Part shown: piece by piece, positions 15,050 through 23,734 of the stretch | How the letters are laid out: every line of letters starts with the position of its first letter | Numbering within the stretch: position 1 is the first letter of the stretch | From: Bacillota bacterium | GTDB taxonomy: Bacteria; Bacillota; Clostridia; Christensenellales; SZUA-584 | NCBI GenBank assembly: GCA_023406895.1 | Contig: JAEXTV010000030.1 | Location: 1 to 64,000, forward strand | Reading direction: 5' to 3' | DNA length: 64,000 bases | The notes under the pieces: model-generated | Databases searched by the model: none | The model's input: the letters and a program-made list of their open reading frames with translations, nothing else | What the model was told of the DNA's origin: nothing | Position numbers and translations under genes: made by a program

Positions 15050-17500
15050 ATGAAAGTTGTTATTGTCGGTGGTGTGGCCGGGGGCGCAAGCTGCGCGGCG
15101 CGCTTAAGGAGGCTCGATGAGTCGGCCGAGATCATCATGATTGAAAAAGGGCCGTATATTTCATTCGCCAACTGCGGCCTTCCTTATCATGTGGGCGGCG
15201 TGATTGACAAACGTGAAAAGCTGCTGCTCCAAACGCCGCAATCGTTTCATGCGAGGTTCAACGTGGATGTGCGCGTGAACAGCGAAGTAAAGAGCATTCA
15301 CAGAGAGACCAAAACCGTTTCGGTGATGCGTGACGGTCATACATATGAAGAGAGCTATGATATCCTGGTGCTGTCGCCGGGGTCTACGCCGGTTGTGCCG
15401 AACCTGCCGGGTATCGGCAGTGAACGGGTCAAGCCGCTTTGGAACATCCCCGATATGGACGCGATCATGGCACTCATGACACGGACGGAAGCCAAAAACG
15501 CTGTTGTGGTGGGCGGCGGCTTCATCGGCATTGAAATGGCCGAAAATCTTAAAGAGGCGGGTCTGTCGGTGACTCTGGTCGAAATGCTGGATCAGGTAAT
15601 GGCACCAATCGATTTTGAAATGGCTCAGATTCTGCATAAGCATCTCGTGGATAACGGCGTATCGCTCGCGCTCGGTGAACGCGTGGAACGATTTGAGGAG
15701 TCCGCAAGCGGCGTGACCGTCATCACGGATAAACGCAGCATTTCGGCAGATATCGTGATTTTGGCCATCGGCGTGAAGCCGAACTCGTTGCTGGCTGCGG
15801 AGAGCGGCCTGAAAATGGGTGCTCGCGGCGGCATTGTGGTGGATGAATATTTAAAAACGTCCGATGAGTCTATTTACGGCGTGGGTGACGCAGTGGAGAT
15901 TAAAAACTACGTGACGCATGAACAAACGATGATCCCGCTTGCGGGCCCAGCCAACAAAATGGGCCGTATGGCCGCAGACAACATCTGCGGTATGAACCGA
16001 AAATACATAGGAACTCTTGGGTCTTCTGTGACCAAAGTGTTTGATATGACCGTGGCTTCCACGGGGCTCAATGAAAAGCAGCTGAAAAACGCTGGCAAGA
16101 AAGTCGGTGAAGACTTTGGTGTGACGGTGATTCACCCGCTGTCTCACGCGGGGTATTACCCGGGCGGCATGCCGCTCACGCTCAAGCTCATATTCTCAAA
16201 GCCCGAAGGGCGCGTGCTCGGCGCGCAGGCTGTGGGGTATAAAGGTGTGGAAAAGCGCATCGATGTGGTCGCATCGGCCATGCATTTCAACGCAACCGTA
16301 TACGATCTTGAGGAGCTTGAGCTTTGTTACGCCCCGCCGTATTCGTCCGCAAAAGACCCCGTGAACATGGCCGGTTTCACAGCGGATAATATTCTTTCCG
16401 GCCTGGTGAAAACCATCACATTCGGCGAGCTGAAAACGCTTGGCGGAGAAGCGATTTATCTGGATGTGCGGACACCCGCCGAAGTGTCAATGGGCGCTGT
16501 GCCCGGCAGCATCAATATCCCTGTGGACAGCATGAGGGAAAAGATGCAGACGTTGGACAAAGACAAAACGTACATCATCTACTGCGCGGTGGGCATCCGT
16601 GCCTACATCGCGGCGCGCATGCTCATGCAAAACGGTTTTAAGGATGTTCGCAGCCTCGCGGGCGGTTACACGACGTACCGCATTGCGAGCAAGGATTATA
16701 CAATGAGTGCCCATACGCCGGCGCCCGAGAAACCGGACAAAAGCGTGCCCATGGCTTCGGCTGGCCATACCATCAAGGTGGATGCGTGCGGGCTGCAGTG
16801 CCCGGGCCCCGTGATCAAGCTCTATGAGGCCATGCTGGATGCCAAAGACGGTGATGTGATCAACATCACATCCACCGACCCCGGCTTCTTTGCAGATGCG
16901 GCCTCGTGGTGCGCGCGTACGCAAAACACATATCTGAAGGGTGAAAAGACAGACGAAGGTTTTTCTGTCTGGATTAAAAAAGGCCTTGAGGAAGGCGATA
17001 AATCGGGCGATGTGTTGACGGTATCCGCAGGTAACGACAAATCAATGGTGGTGTTCAGCGGCGATATGGATAAAGCTCTTGCAAGCTTCATCATCGCCAA
17101 CGGTGCCGCCGCGATGGGCCGCCGCGTGACGATGTTCTTCACCTTCTGGGGGCTCAACATACTGCGCCGTCATGAAAGAGTGAAGGTGAAAAAAACGTTC
17201 ATTGAAAAGATGTTCGGTGCGATGATGCCGCGCGGTACCGGGAAGCTCAAGCTCTCCAAGATGAACATGATGGGCATGGGTTCTAAAATGATGAAAGGCA
17301 TCATGAAGAAGAAAAACGTCGCCACATTGGATCAGTTGATTGCGCAGGCGAAGAAGAGCGGCGTGAAGCTGGTGGCCTGCACGATGTCGATGGATGTGAT
17401 GGGTATCCACAAGGAAGAGCTGATTGACGGCGTGGAACTGGCCGGTGTGGCTTCGTACCTCGGCGCCGCGGAGAGCAGCGATACCAACCTGTTCATTTAA
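15050..17500 (+). CDS. CoA-disulfide reductase-like / rhodanese / TusA / DsrE fusion
   Basis: An 816-residue cytoplasmic protein made of four modules. Residues 1-440 are a pyridine-nucleotide-disulfide oxidoreductase with the FAD motif GGVAGGASCA, the single redox cysteine in SFANCGLPYH (Cys42, as in CoA-disulfide reductase), an NAD(P)H motif VVGGGFIGIEMAE and a dimerisation domain. About 455-550 is a rhodanese with active loop YCAVGIRAY (Cys512). About 575-645 is TusA/SirA-like with CGLQCPGPV (Cys580, Cys584). About 660-816 is DsrE/DsrF-like with a conserved cysteine in VACTMSMD (near 777). This suggests handing persulfide sulfur between modules, coupled to NAD(P)H. ATG 15050 follows AGAGAGG. 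Physiological substrate unknown; CoA polysulfide or thiol disulfides are likely. Confidence 0.92.
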   Translation: MKVVIVGGVAGGASCAARLRRLDESAEIIMIEKGPYISFANCGLPYHVGGVIDKREKLLLQTPQSFHARFNVDVRVNSEVKSIHRETKTVSVMRDGHTYEESYDILVLSPGSTPVVPNLPGIGSERVKPLWNIPDMDAIMALMTRTEAKNAVVVGGGFIGIEMAENLKEAGLSVTLVEMLDQVMAPIDFEMAQILHKHLVDNGVSLALGERVERFEESASGVTVITDKRSISADIVILAIGVKPNSLLAAESGLKMGARGGIVVDEYLKTSDESIYGVGDAVEIKNYVTHEQTMIPLAGPANKMGRMAADNICGMNRKYIGTLGSSVTKVFDMTVASTGLNEKQLKNAGKKVGEDFGVTVIHPLSHAGYYPGGMPLTLKLIFSKPEGRVLGAQAVGYKGVEKRIDVVASAMHFNATVYDLEELELCYAPPYSSAKDPVNMAGFTADNILSGLVKTITFGELKTLGGEAIYLDVRTPAEVSMGAVPGSINIPVDSMREKMQTLDKDKTYIIYCAVGIRAYIAARMLMQNGFKDVRSLAGGYTTYRIASKDYTMSAHTPAPEKPDKSVPMASAGHTIKVDACGLQCPGPVIKLYEAMLDAKDGDVINITSTDPGFFADAASWCARTQNTYLKGEKTDEGFSVWIKKGLEEGDKSGDVLTVSAGNDKSMVVFSGDMDKALASFIIANGAAAMGRRVTMFFTFWGLNILRRHERVKVKKTFIEKMFGAMMPRGTGKLKLSKMNMMGMGSKMMKGIMKKKNVATLDQLIAQAKKSGVKLVACTMSMDVMGIHKEELIDGVELAGVASYLGAAESSDTNLFI

Positions 17501-17532
17501 AAACTGTGCCAACGGTGAACTGAAAAACATAC

Positions 17533-17562
17533 AAAAAAGGCCTGCACCGCTTGGTGCAGGCC
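17533..17562 (-). terminator. Strong terminator of repeat-tailed membrane protein gene
   Basis: Leftward, GGCCTGCACC and GGTGCAGGCC form a ten-base-pair stem with a four-base loop, followed by TTTTTT. It also lies just past the rightward flavoprotein gene but has only two T there. Confidence 0.9.
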
Positions 17563-17578
17563 TTCGCGTATCAAGTCA

Positions 17579-18274
17579 TTATAGATCCACAGGGGTTTCG
17601 CTGCTCTGATCCGTCGCTGCCGTTGACGGCTGCGGCTGAACGGGCGCTTGTGCAGGCTGCTGCGGATAGCTTTGAGGCTGCTGCTGGCTGTAGCCCTGGT
17701 ATGGCTGCTGGGCATAACCCTGGTATGGCTGCTGGGGATAGCCCTGATACGGCTGCTGGCTGTAGCCCTGGTATGGTTGCTGTCCGTAGCCCTGGTACGG
17801 CTGCTGCGGATAGCCCTGATACGGCTGGCCGTAAGATGCCGCATAGGCTTTTGGCCCGCTGAACGCGATAATGGCGGCGATGACGGAAAGAAGCTCCGTT
17901 ATGATCATAAGAACGGCGACCACAATGACTGTGCCGCTATAGCCGTAAGAGTAGTAGCTGATATCCGACAAGGTGGATGTGACATTGATCGTGCCGATGA
18001 TGAACAGGATAAGCAGCGGCAGACCTGTGACCATCATCATCACGCCTCCCGCGATGCGGTTGCCGGATACCACACAGCCGCCGACGAGGTTGATGATCGT
18101 AAATACGAAGACAAGAGTGACAAGCCAAATTGAATCAAAGATATTCGCTCCATACGAAGAAGCCACAGAGGTTGCTGCGACGCCGGCGATGAGGATAATG
18201 ATTCCCAATATAATGTTTAAACTGCCGGCAATGAGACCCATCACAAATGAGGACGTTTTCCCTTTTTTGTTCAT
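17579..18274 (-). CDS. Four-TM membrane protein with Tyr/Gln/Pro repeat tail
   Basis: The 231-residue product has four predicted membrane helices (about 9-33, 46-68, 74-96 and 112-137) and a cytoplasmic or surface tail (about 148-200) of six near-perfect repeats of QPYQGYxQ, where x is P, G, S or A, ending in a Gln/Pro/Thr-rich segment. It resembles DUF4064-type small membrane proteins of Firmicutes, but I do not recognise a defined function. The tail is low-complexity and likely disordered and self-associating. A perfect AGGAGG precedes the ATG, and a strong terminator follows, so it is a single-gene unit. Confidence 0.8.
   Translation of the reverse strand: MNKKGKTSSFVMGLIAGSLNIILGIIILIAGVAATSVASSYGANIFDSIWLVTLVFVFTIINLVGGCVVSGNRIAGGVMMMVTGLPLLILFIIGTINVTSTLSDISYYSYGYSGTVIVVAVLMIITELLSVIAAIIAFSGPKAYAASYGQPYQGYPQQPYQGYGQQPYQGYSQQPYQGYPQQPYQGYAQQPYQGYSQQQPQSYPQQPAQAPVQPQPSTAATDQSSETPVDL
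17660..17835 (-). repeat. 24-bp tandem coding repeats
   Basis: The stretch encoding the QPYQGYxQ tail consists of 24-base units differing mainly in one codon. Copy number could vary by slippage. Confidence 0.75.
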
Positions 18275-18467
18275 TTGAACCTCCTATATATGATCTTATA
18301 TTCAAAGCCATCGGCTTTAAGGCGAAATCACAGAATCAGTTGGGCTTTACGACATATAATTACAAAAATATTCTACTCTATCATATCTTTTCCGTCAAAC
18401 AGATTTGAGCTCCGTGAGTCTACAAATTAAACGATATGTAAATAATGGGACAATGGGGGCGAAAGGC

Positions 18468-18497
18468 TTGGTTTGATCGCCCGTTCTATGTTATAAT
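18468..18497 (+). promoter_or_regulatory. Probable promoter of rex
   Basis: TTGGTT (18468-18473), 18 bases, then TATAAT (18492-18497). The ATG is 23 bases downstream, so the leader would be short. Confidence 0.5.
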
Positions 18498-18519
18498 ACA
18501 TCAAAAGGAGGGGCGTTTG

Positions 18520-19182
18520 ATGCAGGAGAACAGGATTTCTGACGCAGTTATTCACAGACTGCCCAAGTATTATCGTTATCTGTCCGAACTGGAAACAGCG
18601 GGGATCGAGCGCGTGTCGTCATCCCGTATGAGCCACGATATGAGCCTCAATGCGTCCCAGATCAGGCGGGACCTCAACTGTTTCGGCGGTTTCGGGCAGC
18701 AGGGCTACGGCTATCAGGTGGGCCGTCTGAAACAGGAGATTATGAAAATTCTCGGGATCGGCCAGCCTTATCGGGCCGTGGTTGTGGGCGCAGGCAATAT
18801 CGGGCAGGCGCTGCTTAAGTACCGTCATTTTGGTGATGAAGGCTATGATATCATTGCCGTGTTTGATGCCGATCCCCAGCTGATCGGCCGCGATGTGGGA
18901 GGTAAAACCATACGCCCCTTGAGCGAGCTTGCCGACTTTGTAAAGGTAAACAGCGTGAATATCGGTATTATCACCGTTCCGAAGCCGTATGCTCAGAAAA
19001 CGGCGGACACGCTGGTCAGTCTCGGCGTGAAGGGCATATGGAACTTTGCACCCGTTGATGTGGAAGTCAGGCGCGGTGTCAGCGTTCAAAATGTGCATTT
19101 AAGCGACAGCTTGTATATTCTGTCGTATCATATGAGGGATAAAAGTGAAGAAAATTCATATACGCAGCACGAAGAGATGTGA
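18520..19182 (+). CDS. rex: Redox-sensing transcriptional repressor Rex
   Basis: Rex senses the NADH/NAD+ ratio and represses fermentation and other anaerobic genes when NADH is low. The 220-residue product has an N-terminal winged helix (about 1-80; LPKYYRYLSELE and NASQIRRDLNCFGGFGQQGYGY) and a Rossmann NAD(H)-binding domain with VVGAGNIGQALL (about 90). Length is normal. ATG 18520 sits eight bases after AAAGGAGGGG. The end overlaps yjbQ by 38 bases. No Rex operator (TTGTTAA-type palindrome) was seen in the window. Confidence 0.96.
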   Translation: MQENRISDAVIHRLPKYYRYLSELETAGIERVSSSRMSHDMSLNASQIRRDLNCFGGFGQQGYGYQVGRLKQEIMKILGIGQPYRAVVVGAGNIGQALLKYRHFGDEGYDIIAVFDADPQLIGRDVGGKTIRPLSELADFVKVNSVNIGIITVPKPYAQKTADTLVSLGVKGIWNFAPVDVEVRRGVSVQNVHLSDSLYILSYHMRDKSEENSYTQHEEM

Positions 19183-19546
19183 ACTGATTGATATCACGCC
19201 CGATGTACGTGTAGCGGTAAAGGAGTGCGGGATACAAAGCGGGCTTGTCTGCGTGTTTGTACCCCATACCACGGCAGGTGTGTCAATCAACGAGAATGCC
19301 GACCCGGATGTGAAACGCGACGTACTGTCCGCGCTGGAGCGCGCTGTGCCAAACAGCGGTTTTTATCATGGGGAAGGCAACTCCGATGCCCATACCAAAG
19401 CCCTCATGACGGGCTTTTCTTTGTGTGTCATTGTGGAAGAAGCGCAGCTGATGCTTGGGACATGGCAGAGTGTTTACTTCTGCGAATACGACGGGCCGCG
19501 GCAGCGCAAAGCATATATTAAGATAATAAAAAGCCCGGATGAATAG
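19145..19546 (+). CDS. yjbQ: YjbQ family protein (UPF0047)
   Basis: The 133-residue product has the family signature FVPHTTAGVSINENADPDV and GEGNSDAHTKALMTG, then LGTWQSVYFCEYDGPRQRK. Members are small trimeric enzymes; some have weak thiamine-phosphate synthase activity, but the true function is unsettled. The GTG start follows GAGGG and lies inside the end of rex, so translation of the two is coupled. A tie between Rex and YjbQ is not one I know from other systems. Confidence 0.92.
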   Translation: MKKIHIRSTKRCELIDITPDVRVAVKECGIQSGLVCVFVPHTTAGVSINENADPDVKRDVLSALERAVPNSGFYHGEGNSDAHTKALMTGFSLCVIVEEAQLMLGTWQSVYFCEYDGPRQRKAYIKIIKSPDE

Positions 19547-19590
19547 ACCATGACAATGATGTAAAATCAATGACAATATATGCTTTTGTA

Positions 19591-19619
19591 TTTACATTGC
19601 CATGTATATGTTGTATCTT
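19591..19619 (+). promoter_or_regulatory. Probable promoter of first VanW gene
   Basis: TTTACA (19591-19596), 17 bases, TATCTT (19614-19619), about 39 bases before the TTG start. Confidence 0.4.
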
Positions 19620-19657
19620 AAGCAGAGTTATTGCATAGCAGAAAGGGGAGACAAGCA

Positions 19658-21163
19658 TTGCAAAAACGAAGAAGACAAAACGACACATATAAAATGCTGT
19701 TGATGGCATTTGGTATATTGATTGTGGCGCTGGTTGTGGTGCTGATATTGCTGTTGGCCGGAGTGGATACAACAGCGGAGCAGCGCGAAGCGAATTTGGT
19801 GAAAAACGGCCATTTCTTAAAGGGTGTGACCGTTGAAGGTGTGGATCTATCCGGCCAGACCATGGAGCAGGCACTGGCAAACGAGACGTTACAGTCAAAG
19901 GCGCAGCAGTTGGAAGCCGGGTTTATCTACACGTTCACAGCCGGTTCCAATCAGTATCAATACAGTGCCGCGGAGCTGGGCATCACATCCAGCCTGCTGC
20001 AGACGCTTGAGGATGCAATGAAGTACGGCCAGCTTGCCGACGACGGTGAGACACTCCGGGAGCAGCAGAAGCAGGCAAAGCAAAGCGGATATGATTTTAA
20101 GCTGGGCATGCATGCCGATGAGGCGGTTGTGCTCGAAAAGCTGACGGCCTTAAAGCCCTCTATTGATACGCTGCCGCAGGATGCCGCGCTCAACATTCGC
20201 GATGATGTGCAGGGCGAGGGACGCTTTGAGTATATTGCGGCTGTCACGGGTGTGGATATCAACACCGCGGCATTTGCGAAGCTGCTTTGCGAGAAGATCA
20301 ACAGCGGCGATTACGCTGTTATTGAAGCACCCGCAATTATCACAAATCCGAAAATAGACCTCGAGACGCTTAAAGCCAATACAAAGCTCATCAGCTCGTT
20401 CACTTCCGAATTTAAAGGAAGCAGCCTTGACGACGCTGACCGTGTGACCAACATCCGCATCATGGCGGGGATTGTGAACGGAACGGTGATTGAGCCGGGC
20501 GAGACGTGGTCTATTAACGACGCAGCGGGCCCAAGAGATGACAATACGGCCAAGACGGTCGGCTGGGCGTACGCGCCGGGCATCGCGGACGGTAATTATC
20601 GTATGGAAGTGGGCGGCGGCGTCTGCCAGGTATCAAGTACGCTTTATAATGCGGCTATCCGCGCGGAACTGACCATTGTGGCCAGAAAGCCGCACAGCTG
20701 GCCGTCGGGCTACATTCCGAAAGGAATGGATGCGACGATCAGCACCGGCGGGCCGGATTTGAAGTTTTCAAATCCATACAGCATGCCGATTTATCTTGAA
20801 ACGGTGCTTGATGAAGAAAACAAAGAGCTGACGGTGAACATCTACGGGCCGCCTCTGACGCTTGGGTATACAATTGATTTTGAAAATGTGCTTGTGGCCA
20901 CTGAGCTTGCCCCCGAAACAATTTACCATTGGAACGCGACGGCCACGCCGGACGGCGAACCGATTCCCGAGGGCAAGGAGATTGCCGTGAGATTGAAACA
21001 CGACGGACAGACCTGGGATGTGTATAAGCTTTATAAGGATTCCGATGGTAATGTCGTCAAGCGTGAGCAGTTTTCCCATAACGTTTATAAGGTGGTTCAG
21101 GGAGAAATTTACGCCAACAAGCCCGACCCCGAAGCCCCGCCGGCGGAGTCCCCGGCTCAATAA
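19658..21163 (+). CDS. VanW family envelope protein (YoaR-like), first copy
   Basis: The 501-residue product has an N-terminal membrane anchor (about 12-33), a YoaR-type putative peptidoglycan-binding region (PG_binding_4; about 75-250), a VanW domain (about 270-400) with WSINDAAGPRD and VGGGVCQVSSTLYNAA, and a C-terminal beta region resembling G5 folds, ending in Pro-rich sequence. VanW proteins are named after a vancomycin-resistance cluster but most are general envelope proteins of unknown activity. The start is TTG 19658, seven bases after AAAGGGGAG; a TTG at 19631 in frame lacks a ribosome binding site. It is followed by a paralogue with its own promoter. Confidence 0.9.
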   Translation: MQKRRRQNDTYKMLLMAFGILIVALVVVLILLLAGVDTTAEQREANLVKNGHFLKGVTVEGVDLSGQTMEQALANETLQSKAQQLEAGFIYTFTAGSNQYQYSAAELGITSSLLQTLEDAMKYGQLADDGETLREQQKQAKQSGYDFKLGMHADEAVVLEKLTALKPSIDTLPQDAALNIRDDVQGEGRFEYIAAVTGVDINTAAFAKLLCEKINSGDYAVIEAPAIITNPKIDLETLKANTKLISSFTSEFKGSSLDDADRVTNIRIMAGIVNGTVIEPGETWSINDAAGPRDDNTAKTVGWAYAPGIADGNYRMEVGGGVCQVSSTLYNAAIRAELTIVARKPHSWPSGYIPKGMDATISTGGPDLKFSNPYSMPIYLETVLDEENKELTVNIYGPPLTLGYTIDFENVLVATELAPETIYHWNATATPDGEPIPEGKEIAVRLKHDGQTWDVYKLYKDSDGNVVKREQFSHNVYKVVQGEIYANKPDPEAPPAESPAQ

Positions 21164-21200
21164 CCGGTTGGCATTGACTTCATAATGATTATGGATTCGG

Positions 21201-21229
21201 TTTACAAACGGGCATGTTTATAATATGAT
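21201..21229 (+). promoter_or_regulatory. Probable promoter of second VanW gene
   Basis: TTTACA (21201-21206), 17 bases, TATGAT (21224-21229), with the ATG about 40 bases downstream. Confidence 0.5.
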
Positions 21230-21269
21230 GGGAATGTAGTTTGACAGAGTTTAACTGGAGGAAAAAAGA

Positions 21270-22979
21270 ATGGCCGAAGAGGCAAAGATCACTGTGGTTA
21301 AGAAAGGCTCAAAAAAGTCTGACAATAAACTGAAGATTATTCTAATCGTTGCTGCCGGTGTTCTCGTGGTGGGGCTGGGCACTGCTGCCGTGTTGCTGCT
21401 TGGGAATACAAGCACTGCCAGCGTTCAACGCATAATAGAGTTTAACACAGTGGTGCAGGGTGTGTCGGTTCATGGCATTGATATATCGGGCATGACGGAG
21501 CAGCAGGCGCGTGAAGCCACAAAAAACGTGGAAGGCGAGATTATGGGCGGCACGCAGCTTCAGTTTGACATCGGCGGTGAGATGACAACGCTTGAAGCGC
21601 CGGCAGTCGGGCTGACGACCGATTATGAGGATGTGATTGCTGAGGCGGTGGGTTTTGGCCGCACCGGTGATTTTTCTCAGCGCACGGCGGATATTGAAAC
21701 CGCCAAAAACGGCAAAGATTTCGAAGTGAGCGTCAATGCGGACGAAGTGAGCGTAAAATCGGCTCTTTCGGCGCTGGATGCCACCTTTAACGTCGCGCCG
21801 CAGGATGCGTCCTTTGTGTTCATGAAGGATGGTTACTTCGCGGACGGAACCGCGTACGACCCTGCCACATATGATGCGGCAACCAAAGGTGAACCGCAGC
21901 TTGTGATGCTGGCCGAAGAGGACAAGCCCAATAAGTATCGGTATGAATACTGGAACAATAAAAAATACGTTCCGGATTATATCCCCAAAAACGCATATAT
22001 TTCGCGCTTTCTGTATACACCCGAGAAGCGCGGTCTAAAAACCGATCTGGATGAACTCGCGGCGCTGATTCTTCAAACGGTACAGAACGGTGATTTAAAG
22101 GCTGTGATTACGGTGCCCACGACCGTGACGGAACCGACCGTGACGCTGGATCAGGTGAAAGCGCAGACGCAGCTGATTGCGTCGTGGTCATCAAGCTATT
22201 CGAATCATAATAACGGCAACCGTATTAAAAACGTAGAAAAGATGCTCGGCATCGTCAACGGCACGGTTCTGGAACCGAATGTGGTGTGGTCGATCAACGA
22301 CACTGCCGGGCCGCGGTCCGTCTCAAGAGGCTGGTATGAAGCGGCGGGTATAAAGGGCGGCGCATATGTGCCCGATCCGGGCGGCGGTGTCTGCCAGGTA
22401 TCAAGCACACTGTATAATGCGTGTATACGTGCCGGCGTTGGTATTGAGGACGCCACGCATCACTCGATCATTTCGGATTATATTCCGATCGGGCTTGATG
22501 CGACGATCAGCACGGGCAGCCCCGATTTAAAGCTCAAAAACGTGAATGCGACACCGATGTATATCGTGACGTATATGAATAAAGACGAGCAGAATGTGAC
22601 GGTGGAAGTATACGGCACACCTGTTGTGGATCCGACTTATGGTGATGTCATACTGACGTATGAATCAAAGAGAGGCGGAACCGGCGCAACACCGCCGACG
22701 GAGTATTTTTATAATTCCGCCACCACCCCCGACGGTACGGCGATTGCTCCCGGAGCCTCTGTGCAGTACAGAGATGCACGCGGTGCCACATCGGCCACGG
22801 CCTACAAAATTATTAAAGACCTGCAGGGCAAAGAGCTCAGCAGAACCGAGTTTGAAAAGCACACATACAGATCGTACACAGGTCAGGTTTTTGTGAACGG
22901 GCCGGATCCCGCCGCACCTTTAGCGCCCGATCCGAATGCGCCGCCTGTTCCTGACCCGGCAGCGCCTCCTGCGGTGTGA
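21270..22979 (+). CDS. VanW family envelope protein, second copy
   Basis: A 569-residue paralogue of the preceding gene with the same order: N-terminal membrane anchor (about 22-46), YoaR-type PG-binding region, VanW domain with WSINDTAGPR and PGGGVCQVSSTLYNAC (about 345-400), a beta-rich C-terminal region and a Pro/Ala/Asp tail. It carries about 50 extra residues in the middle (DPATYDAATKG to YISRFLYTPE), absent in copy one. AACTGGAGG precedes the ATG. The pair probably arose by duplication; both would sit on the outer face of the membrane, near cell wall. Confidence 0.9.
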   Translation: MAEEAKITVVKKGSKKSDNKLKIILIVAAGVLVVGLGTAAVLLLGNTSTASVQRIIEFNTVVQGVSVHGIDISGMTEQQAREATKNVEGEIMGGTQLQFDIGGEMTTLEAPAVGLTTDYEDVIAEAVGFGRTGDFSQRTADIETAKNGKDFEVSVNADEVSVKSALSALDATFNVAPQDASFVFMKDGYFADGTAYDPATYDAATKGEPQLVMLAEEDKPNKYRYEYWNNKKYVPDYIPKNAYISRFLYTPEKRGLKTDLDELAALILQTVQNGDLKAVITVPTTVTEPTVTLDQVKAQTQLIASWSSSYSNHNNGNRIKNVEKMLGIVNGTVLEPNVVWSINDTAGPRSVSRGWYEAAGIKGGAYVPDPGGGVCQVSSTLYNACIRAGVGIEDATHHSIISDYIPIGLDATISTGSPDLKLKNVNATPMYIVTYMNKDEQNVTVEVYGTPVVDPTYGDVILTYESKRGGTGATPPTEYFYNSATTPDGTAIAPGASVQYRDARGATSATAYKIIKDLQGKELSRTEFEKHTYRSYTGQVFVNGPDPAAPLAPDPNAPPVPDPAAPPAV

Positions 22980-23037
22980 AAATATGCCGGTAACGTTTAA
23001 AAACCGCTTAATATAGGCGAATTTAAGCGCAGCAGTG

Positions 23038-23066
23038 TTGACGTGTAAATGTTTTGGTGGTATGAT
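23038..23066 (+). promoter_or_regulatory. Promoter of zinc-ribbon gene
   Basis: TTGACG (23038-23043), 17 bases, TATGAT (23061-23066). The predicted transcript has a leader of about 160 bases, with an eight-base-pair hairpin TATGCGGC/GCCGCATA at 23082-23106. Confidence 0.6.
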
Positions 23067-23233
23067 AATACAAATGAGGTTTATGCGGCTGTGATATTGC
23101 CGCATATAAATCCTATGGTCGTCCGAAGCCGAAGAAAAGAGTTTCTAGCCGCGTGTTTGTTTCAAACATGTATCCGGAGTTAAGAAATGTCATCTCGTCT
23201 TTAAGAACCATGGTTACAAAAAAAGGAGAAAAA

Positions 23234-23515
23234 ATGTTTGAAGACAAGACACTGACGTGTGCGGATTGCGGTTCACAGTATGTTTTTACCGCGTCTGAGC
23301 AGGAATTCTATCGGGAAAAGGGTTTTGAGAACGAGCCCAAGAGATGTCCTCAGTGCCGCCAGAGCAGAAAGCATCAGAAGAGAACGAATGATCGTCCCAT
23401 GTATGATGCGGTTTGCGCAGAATGCGGTACCACAACAAAGGTTCCGTTCCAGCCCACGGGCGAAAGACCTGTATACTGCAGCGATTGCTTCAGAGCAAGA
23501 AGAGATCGCTACTAA
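23234..23515 (+). CDS. Small zinc-ribbon protein
   Basis: The 93-residue product has two halves, each with paired CxxC motifs: CADCG with CPQCR in the first, and CAECG with CSDC in the second, so it should bind two zinc ions. This matches the probable zinc-ribbon proteins (zf-trcl/CXXC-20 type) common in Clostridia and cyanobacteria, of unknown function; the basic middle (RKHQKRTND) suggests nucleic-acid binding. ATG 23234 follows AAAGGAG. An in-frame extension up to 23153 lacks an initiation signal. Single-gene unit with promoter and terminator of its own. Confidence 0.85.
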   Translation: MFEDKTLTCADCGSQYVFTASEQEFYREKGFENEPKRCPQCRQSRKHQKRTNDRPMYDAVCAECGTTTKVPFQPTGERPVYCSDCFRARRDRY

Positions 23516-23528
23516 GGTTTATCAGCAC

Positions 23529-23570
23529 AAAAGCGCTGTGTCCAAACGGACACGGCGCTTTTTGTTTTTT
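23529..23570 (+). terminator. Terminator of zinc-ribbon gene
   Basis: AAAAGCGC plus GTGTCC pairs with GGACAC plus GCGCTTTT around a short loop, followed by a T-rich tail ending in TTTTTT. Confidence 0.9.
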
Positions 23571-23670
23571 ATCAGGCGTATGCAATGTACGACGATATTC
23601 TATCACACGCAGATGCACAGACAAGAATTTTATGGCTGCGCAGTCATGATTCGCATTCACTTATTTGTGT

Positions 23671-23700
23671 TTGACGCGCCCTATATGGCAGTGGTACAAT
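23671..23700 (+). promoter_or_regulatory. Promoter of lrp-aminotransferase operon
   Basis: TTGACG (23671-23676), 18 bases, TACAAT (23695-23700), 34 bases before the ATG. Confidence 0.55.
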
Positions 23701-23734
23701 ACCTAGAATAACGCAGAGCACGGAGGGTATATCA

